Below are positions 59,343 through 64,000 of a stretch of 64,000 nucleotides of DNA, piece by piece. The stretch spans positions 124,001-188,000 of the forward strand of contig NZ_WWCN01000014.1 of the NCBI RefSeq assembly GCF_009857445.1, given 5' to 3'. The position numbers and the translations under genes are program-made. This stretch comes from Duganella flavida. Lineage in GTDB: Bacteria > Pseudomonadota > Gammaproteobacteria > Burkholderiales > Burkholderiaceae_D. Every line of letters starts with the position of its first letter. The first letter of the stretch is position 1. Under the pieces are notes generated by a model. The model did no database searches, was not told the origin of the DNA, and was given only the letters and a program-made list of their open reading frames with translations.

Positions 59343-59648
59343 ATGGCAAAACTACTCGACGAAATACATCCCGGCGCAATCCTGCTTGAGGACTTCATGA
59401 AGCCGATGGGCATTACCGCGCAAAGGCTGGCCGCTGATATGGATGTGGCACCTAGCCGCATCAGCGACATCATCAACGGCAAGCGCCCCATTACTGCCGA
59501 TACTGCGCTGCGCCTCGGTCTCTTCTTCGGCATGGAGGCGCACTTCTGGTTGCACTTGCAAAGCGAATACGATATCCGGATTGCGGCGCGCGCGAAGCAG
59601 AAGCAGTTGCAAGCTCGGGTGCGGCCTCTGCGCCACAACCTTGCATGA
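59343..59648 (+). CDS. HigA-family antitoxin-like HTH protein (orphan)
   Basis: 101 aa. HTH_3: HPGAILLEDFMKPMGITAQRLA, MDVAPSRISDIINGKRPITA and RLGLFFGMEAHFWLHLQSEYDIR are the HigA/VapI pattern. HigB toxin normally precedes it; the 86 bases between hexR and this gene hold only a stem-loop and the operator, and no higB is seen after it. So it is an orphan, perhaps a regulator or a protective anti-toxin. Confidence 0.9.
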   Translation: MAKLLDEIHPGAILLEDFMKPMGITAQRLAADMDVAPSRISDIINGKRPITADTALRLGLFFGMEAHFWLHLQSEYDIRIAARAKQKQLQARVRPLRHNLA

Positions 59649-59788
59649 CTGCAGCCCTCGCGCTGCTGGTGCTGACGCCCCTGCTGTAACATTTTGTAAT
59701 ACCTTCAAAGCCGGGATTTACTATCCCGGCTGTTGCCTCCGTGAACGAGCTCGCCTAGCCTGTCTCTACACATTCACCGGAGACAGCC

Positions 59789-60415
59789 ATGCGTAATGAT
59801 TTTCATGATAATTTTTCCTGCGGCTTTCACGACCGCGGCGATGAGACGTTCAGCTTCACCCTCACCAACGGCGCCGTGACCGCTGTGCAGGTAACGGAAA
59901 CGCATGGCACCCGCACCAGCACGCATACCGACACTATCGGCGCCACCTCCACCTACGCCGTAGGCACCGACGGCACCATCACCGAGACTTCGATCTTCGG
60001 CCACACCGTGGAGACCACCATCTACACCGCAGCCGCCACCGCCGGCCAGTACACGGTCAAATCGGTCACCGATACTTACATCCCGCAAGGCACGGCCACT
60101 ACTGCGCTCAATGTTGATCCTAACGACCGCGCCAAGTTCACCATCGACACCAGCGGCGCCGTCACTGCTGTGCAGCGCGTGCTGGACGACGGCACCACCA
60201 AGGCGGTGACCGTTGGCACCGGCACCACCTATTCCCAGCTGGCCGCAGGCTATGTGCTGGAAGTGCAGACCCATGGCACCCGCACCAGCTACGAGGTCTA
60301 CCACGACGGCAACGGCGATGGCGTCTACACCGAGATCGCCCATGGCAGCGGCAGCACAGTCGACCTGGTCGGCCTGCAATCACAGATCAGCGCAAGCATC
60401 CACGCTGTCCTGTAA
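59789..60415 (+). CDS. Thr-rich repeat protein of unknown function, 208 aa
   Basis: GGAGAC 7 bases before ATG 59789 supports translation. No signal peptide or membrane helix. Very rich in Thr, Val, Ala and Gly; Cys only at 11. Two related halves: FTLTNGAVTAVQVTETHGTR (24-43) and FTIDTSGAVTAVQRVLDDGT (about 117-136), plus a repeated THGTRTS at about 39 and 164. The stretch YHDGNGDGVYTEI near 172 resembles an EF-hand/RTX-type calcium loop. May be a secreted repeat fragment of the type exported by type I systems, but no system is nearby. I do not recognise it. Confidence 0.6.
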   Translation: MRNDFHDNFSCGFHDRGDETFSFTLTNGAVTAVQVTETHGTRTSTHTDTIGATSTYAVGTDGTITETSIFGHTVETTIYTAAATAGQYTVKSVTDTYIPQGTATTALNVDPNDRAKFTIDTSGAVTAVQRVLDDGTTKAVTVGTGTTYSQLAAGYVLEVQTHGTRTSYEVYHDGNGDGVYTEIAHGSGSTVDLVGLQSQISASIHAVL

Positions 60416-60475
60416 CTCTCCTCGTATAATCGTCCAGATACGCTGCAGCGGGGCGGTTTGCAAGGGAGTCAATGG

Positions 60476-61339
60476 ATGGATGGATCGGTCGTCACCGTCG
60501 TGCTGTTTGCCGCGCTGCTGCATGCGAGCTGGAATGCGCTGGTCAAGGCCGGTTCCGATAAATACCTGAGCACCGTGCTGGTGGCCTGCGGCGCCGGTCT
60601 GGTCTCGCTGCCGCTGCTGCCGTTCGCTAGCGCGCCACATGCCGACAGTTGGCCGTGGCTGGTTGCCTCCGCCTGCTGCCAGGTGATCTACTACCGCCTG
60701 CTGGCTGCCGCCTACCATCACGGCGACATGAGCCAGGCTTACCCGCTGATGCGCGGCGCCGCGCCGCTGCTGGTGGCGCTGGCCAGCGTGCCGCTGCTAG
60801 GCGAACGGCTGCACTGGCGGCAGGATGTTGCCGTGATGCTAATCTGCGGCGGCGTGCTCACTCTCACCATCCTGCGCGGCGCCCACGCCGGCGCGGACAA
60901 TGCCGCCAATCGCGCCACCCGCCGCAAAGCCACCTCCTACGCCCTGCTCAACGCCGCCATCATCGCCGGCTACACCATGATCGACGCCGTCGGCGTGCGC
61001 AAGTCCGGCGCGCCAGCCGCCTACACCATGTGGCTGTTCGTGCTGACCGCCGTCATGCTGCTGTTGTGTTCTACCAACCGCTGGCGCGAACTGCCGGCCT
61101 ACGCGCGCAGCCACGCGCCCGTGATGCTGTTGGGCGGCTTCGGCACGCTGGCCTCCTACGGCCTGGCGCTGTGGGCCATGACGCAGGCGCCGGTGGCCGC
61201 CGTGGCCGCGCTGCGCGAAACTTCGATCATGTTTGCCGCCGCCATCGCCGCCCTGTTCCTGCGCGAGCGGCTGGCGCCCGGACGTATCCTCGCCGTCAGT
61301 CTGATCGCCTGCGGCGCAATTCTCATGCGGCTGGGCTGA
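60476..61339 (+). CDS. EamA/DMT-family transporter
   Basis: 287 aa with ten predicted membrane helices in two EamA repeats (about 1-135 and 150-287). Second repeat contains LLGGFGTLASYGLALWAMTQ and VAALRETSIMFAAAIAALFL. Probably a metabolite exporter; substrate unknown. Start ATG 60476 has GGGAG seven bases upstream. The tal gene follows after 53 bases. Confidence 0.88.
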   Translation: MDGSVVTVVLFAALLHASWNALVKAGSDKYLSTVLVACGAGLVSLPLLPFASAPHADSWPWLVASACCQVIYYRLLAAAYHHGDMSQAYPLMRGAAPLLVALASVPLLGERLHWRQDVAVMLICGGVLTLTILRGAHAGADNAANRATRRKATSYALLNAAIIAGYTMIDAVGVRKSGAPAAYTMWLFVLTAVMLLLCSTNRWRELPAYARSHAPVMLLGGFGTLASYGLALWAMTQAPVAAVAALRETSIMFAAAIAALFLRERLAPGRILAVSLIACGAILMRLG

Positions 61340-61392
61340 GACGGAGTAAAATAAGCGAGATCACCATTTTTCTTATCAGATTGGCAGCGTTT

Positions 61393-62328
61393 ATGAACCA
61401 ACTCGAACAACTCAAACAATACACCACCGTCGTAGCGGATACCGGCGACTTCCAGGCTATCCAGCAATACACCCCGCGCGATGCCACCACCAATCCATCG
61501 CTGATCCTGAAAGCGGTGCAGAAGGAAGAGTACAAGCCGCTGCTGGAAAAAGCCGTACGCGACAATATGGACGCCAGCACCGGCGAAGTGATCGACCACC
61601 TGCTGGTCGCCTTCGGCAAGCAAATCCTGCGCGTAATCCCAGGCCGTGTATCGACCGAAATCGACGCTGCCCTGTCGTTCAACACCGCCGCTTCGGTGAC
61701 CAAAGGCCGTGAACTGATCAAACTGTACGAGAAAAACGGCATCGACCGCGAGCGCGTGCTGATCAAGATGGCTTCGACCTGGGAAGGCATCCGCGCTTCC
61801 GAGATCCTGGAAAAAGAAGGCATCCACACCAACATGACGCTGCTGTTCTCGCTGCCGCAAGCCATCGCTTGCGCTGAAGCGGGCGCCAAGCTGATTTCGC
61901 CGTTCGTGGGCCGCATCTACGACTGGTACAAAAAATCCACCGGCATCGACTATCAAGGCGCGGAAGATCCAGGCGTACAGTCGGTCAAGCGCATCTACAA
62001 CTACTACCGCAAGTTCGGCTACCAGACCGAAGTGATGGGCGCCAGCTTCCGCAACACCAGCCAGATCCTGGAACTGGCCGGCTGCGACCTGCTGACCATC
62101 AGCCCGGACCTGCTGCAAAAGCTGGCCGACACCAACGCCCCGCTGGAGCGCAAGCTGAGCACCGACAGCGGCAAAAACGCCGCCATCGGCAAAATCTCGG
62201 TCGACGAAGCCACCTTCCGCTTCATGATGAACGAAGATGCGATGGCCACCGAGAAGACCGCCGAAGGCATCCGCGCCTTCGTGGCCGACACCGGCAAGCT
62301 GAAACAAATCATCTCCGGCATGCGTTAA
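61393..62328 (+). CDS. tal: Transaldolase
   Basis: 311 aa; moves a dihydroxyacetone unit between sugar phosphates in the non-oxidative pentose phosphate pathway. QYTPRDATTNPSLILKAVQK near 26 (catalytic Asp region), Schiff-base Lys in VLIKMASTWEGIRA near 120, FSLPQAIACAEAGAKLISPF near 150, and MGASFRNTSQI near 215. Start MNQLEQLKQYTTVVADTGDF; no clear ribosome site. Together with rpiA, zwf, edd-eda and pgi, most upper carbon enzymes lie in this window. Confidence 0.97.
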   Translation: MNQLEQLKQYTTVVADTGDFQAIQQYTPRDATTNPSLILKAVQKEEYKPLLEKAVRDNMDASTGEVIDHLLVAFGKQILRVIPGRVSTEIDAALSFNTAASVTKGRELIKLYEKNGIDRERVLIKMASTWEGIRASEILEKEGIHTNMTLLFSLPQAIACAEAGAKLISPFVGRIYDWYKKSTGIDYQGAEDPGVQSVKRIYNYYRKFGYQTEVMGASFRNTSQILELAGCDLLTISPDLLQKLADTNAPLERKLSTDSGKNAAIGKISVDEATFRFMMNEDAMATEKTAEGIRAFVADTGKLKQIISGMR

Positions 62329-62349
62329 TTCTCTCGCGGTTTCGCTGGT

Positions 62350-62391
62350 AAAAGGCAGGAGCGTGGCACAGGCCGCCCTCCTGCCTTTTTT
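62350..62391 (+). terminator. Intrinsic terminator after tal
   Basis: AAAAGGCAGGAG, a 16-base loop, CTCCTGCC and TTTTTT: 8-bp stem extended by A-T pairs and followed by six T. Begins 22 bases after the tal stop. Confidence 0.85.
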
Positions 62392-62438
62392 GCATTACAA
62401 TCTTGCATCAACAATAAAACCAGACCGCGAGACCATCC

Positions 62439-63614
62439 ATGAGATTCGTCCCACGTTGTACCGCCGTGGCAGTCGCCAGCCTCACCCTGCTGGCCGCCTG
62501 CGGCGAGAAAACCGATACCCACGGCGCCCCGCCGCCTGCCACCGTCTCCGTCATCACCGTTACTCCCGCCAGCGTCACCCTGAACAGCGAACTGCCAGGC
62601 CGCACCGAAGCTTCGCGCACGGCGCAGGTGCGCGCGCGTACCGCCGGCATTGTGCTGCAGCGGGTGTACCAGGAAGGCGGCGAGGTGAAGGCGGGCCAGG
62701 TCTTGTTCCGCATCGATCCAGCGCAGTTCCAAGCTTCGTTCGACAGCGCGCAAGCGGCCGTCGCCAAGGCCGAGGCCAACCTGGCGCAGGCCGAATTAAA
62801 GGTAAAACGGTATAAACCATTAATCGCGGCGCAAGCGGTCAGCCAGCAGGAATACGACGATGCCGTCACCGCACAGAAGCAGGCCGCGGCCGATCTGGCG
62901 ACTACCAAGGCGGCCCGCACCACCGCCAACCTGACGCTGGGCTACGCCACCGTCACCTCGCCGATCTCCGGCCGCGTGAGCCGCGCGCTGGTGACAGAAG
63001 GCGCGCTGGTGGGCCAAGGCGAAGCGACGCCGATGGCCACCGTGCAGCAGCTCGATCCGATCTACGTCACCATCACCCAATCCTCCACCGAGGTGCTGAA
63101 GCTGCAGCGCGCGCTGGCCGAGGGCAAACTGAAACGCGCCGGCAAGGATCAAGTCCGCGTCACGTTGGTGACGGAAGACGGCCAAGCCTACCCGCAAGCG
63201 GGCAAGCTGCTGTTCTCGGATGTGTCGGTGGATGAGAGCACCGGCACCGTCTCCATGCGCGCCGAATTCCCGAATCCGAATCGGGTCCTCCTGCCCGGCA
63301 TGTACGTGCGCGCGCGCCTTGAGCAAGGTGTGAGTGACGCCGCCATCACCGTGCCGCAGCAAGCCATCGTACGCACCAACGAAGGTTCGACGGTGCTGAT
63401 CGTCGGCGCCGATAATAAAGTGGTTTCGCAGCCGGTGACGGCCAACGCCAACGACGGTAACAACTGGGTCGTCAGCGCTGGCTTGAAAGGTGGTGAACGC
63501 ATCGTAGTCGAAGGCTTCCAGAAGGCCAAGCCAGGCGCCACGGTGAATCCGCAGCCGTGGAAAGGCCCGGCCAGCGCCGCGCCGGCCGCACCTGCGCCTG
63601 TCGCCGCCAAGTAA
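62439..63614 (+). CDS. RND efflux periplasmic adaptor (AcrA/MexA type)
   Basis: 391 aa lipoprotein (lipobox TLLAAC at about 21). Membrane-fusion protein layout: lipoyl region VQRVYQEGGEVKAGQVLFRI near 83, coiled-coil hairpin about 90-165 (SAQAAVAKAEANLAQAELKV), second lipoyl half VTSPISGRVSRALVTEGALV near 170, barrel and membrane-proximal domains to about 375. Links the inner-membrane pump to a TolC-type channel for drug export. Pump gene starts 12 bases downstream. Confidence 0.95.
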   Translation: MRFVPRCTAVAVASLTLLAACGEKTDTHGAPPPATVSVITVTPASVTLNSELPGRTEASRTAQVRARTAGIVLQRVYQEGGEVKAGQVLFRIDPAQFQASFDSAQAAVAKAEANLAQAELKVKRYKPLIAAQAVSQQEYDDAVTAQKQAAADLATTKAARTTANLTLGYATVTSPISGRVSRALVTEGALVGQGEATPMATVQQLDPIYVTITQSSTEVLKLQRALAEGKLKRAGKDQVRVTLVTEDGQAYPQAGKLLFSDVSVDESTGTVSMRAEFPNPNRVLLPGMYVRARLEQGVSDAAITVPQQAIVRTNEGSTVLIVGADNKVVSQPVTANANDGNNWVVSAGLKGGERIVVEGFQKAKPGATVNPQPWKGPASAAPAAPAPVAAK

Positions 63615-63626
63615 CCGGGAGCACAC

Positions 63627-64000
63627 ATGGCCAAGTTCTTCATCGACCGCCCGGTCTTCGCATGGGTGATCGCGCTGTTTATCCTGCTCGGCGGGATGCT
63701 GGCGATTACCGTGCTGCCGGTGTCGCAGTACCCGACCATCGCACCGCCATCCATCGTGGTGACGGCCAACTACCCCGGCGCCACCGCGCAAGTGCTGGAC
63801 GATGCCGTCACCAGCGTCATCGAACAAGAGATGAACGGCGCCGATGGCCTGCAATACGTCGAATCGCAAAGCGAGGCCAGTGGCGCGGTGACGATTACCG
63901 TCACCTTCGTCCCCGGCACCAATCCTGACCTGGCGGCGGTGGATGTACAGAACCGCATCAAACGCGTGGAGTCACGCCTGCCGGCCGCTGTGACGCAGCA
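63627..64000 (+). CDS. RND efflux pump (AcrB/MexB type), N-terminal part
   Basis: First 124 codons of an inner-membrane proton-driven exporter, cut by the window edge. MAKFFIDRPVFAWVIALFIL is the classical start of HAE1 pumps with helix 1, followed by LPVSQYPTIAPPSIVVTANY and the first porter subdomain (VEQEMNGADGL-like EQEMNGADGLQYVESQSEAS). GGGAG six bases before ATG 63627. Operon with the adaptor gene. Confidence 0.95.
   Translation, partial: MAKFFIDRPVFAWVIALFILLGGMLAITVLPVSQYPTIAPPSIVVTANYPGATAQVLDDAVTSVIEQEMNGADGLQYVESQSEASGAVTITVTFVPGTNPDLAAVDVQNRIKRVESRLPAAVTQ

Overview
The window is a gene-dense, GC-rich (roughly 60-65% by eye) stretch of a proteobacterial chromosome with no rRNA, tRNA, insertion sequence, integrase or CRISPR array that I could see. 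Gene content and order (pyrG-kdsA-eno-ftsB, edd-eda, zwf-hexR, a separate imuA-imuB and dnaE2, DUF2844-DUF3443, a TonB-dependent receptor, many PAS/GGDEF and chemotaxis genes) and the GGGGTC-type palindrome suggest a betaproteobacterium of the Oxalobacteraceae (Massilia/Duganella type). This placement is inference; no marker RNA is present.

Layout. 1-5 kb: end of a periplasmic binding protein gene, then the minus-strand run pyrG-kdsA-eno-ftsB and a PRC-barrel gene. 5-9 kb: error-prone polymerase dnaE2 behind a perfect LexA box, and a secreted hydrolase. 9-18 kb: PhzF-like isomerase, TonB-dependent receptor, a DUF2844/DUF3443 envelope pair, a Pho-box-preceded nucleotidase lipoprotein, a Sel1 lipoprotein and a hemerythrin. 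18-24 kb: minus-strand envelope-stress group (hsp20 with a sigma-32 promoter and a ROSE-like RNA thermometer; Do-type protease; response regulator; histidine kinase) followed by an unusual CoaD-HD fusion. 24-34 kb: M61 peptidase, a GGDEF protein, small genes, the SOS pair imuA-imuB behind a second LexA box, an antiporter, a truncated small gene, a double-thioredoxin protein and an esterase. 34-43 kb: hrpA, argA, yggX, rpiA and a CheY-CheC-PAS/GGDEF operon. 43-47.5 kb: AraC regulator with P450, a quinone-reductase-like flavoprotein with LysR, and a GFA-family protein.

47.5-62.4 kb is a central carbon block: eda-edd, pgi with a translationally coupled SMP-30 lactonase, zwf-hexR and tal. Four related GTAGTRAAWTTT-like sites before edd, pgi and zwf (two at zwf) fit a local HexR regulon for the Entner-Doudoroff pathway. 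Interspersed are a membrane protein of GT-C type, a chemoreceptor, an orphan HigA with its own operator, a Thr-rich repeat protein and an EamA exporter. The window closes with an RND efflux adaptor and the start of its pump.

The observations most worth following are the CoaD-HD fusion, the ROSE-like thermometer on hsp20, the split but co-regulated SOS mutasome, the HexR site set, the bilobal aspartic-protease-like motif pair in DUF3443, and the CheY-CheC-diguanylate cyclase operon.
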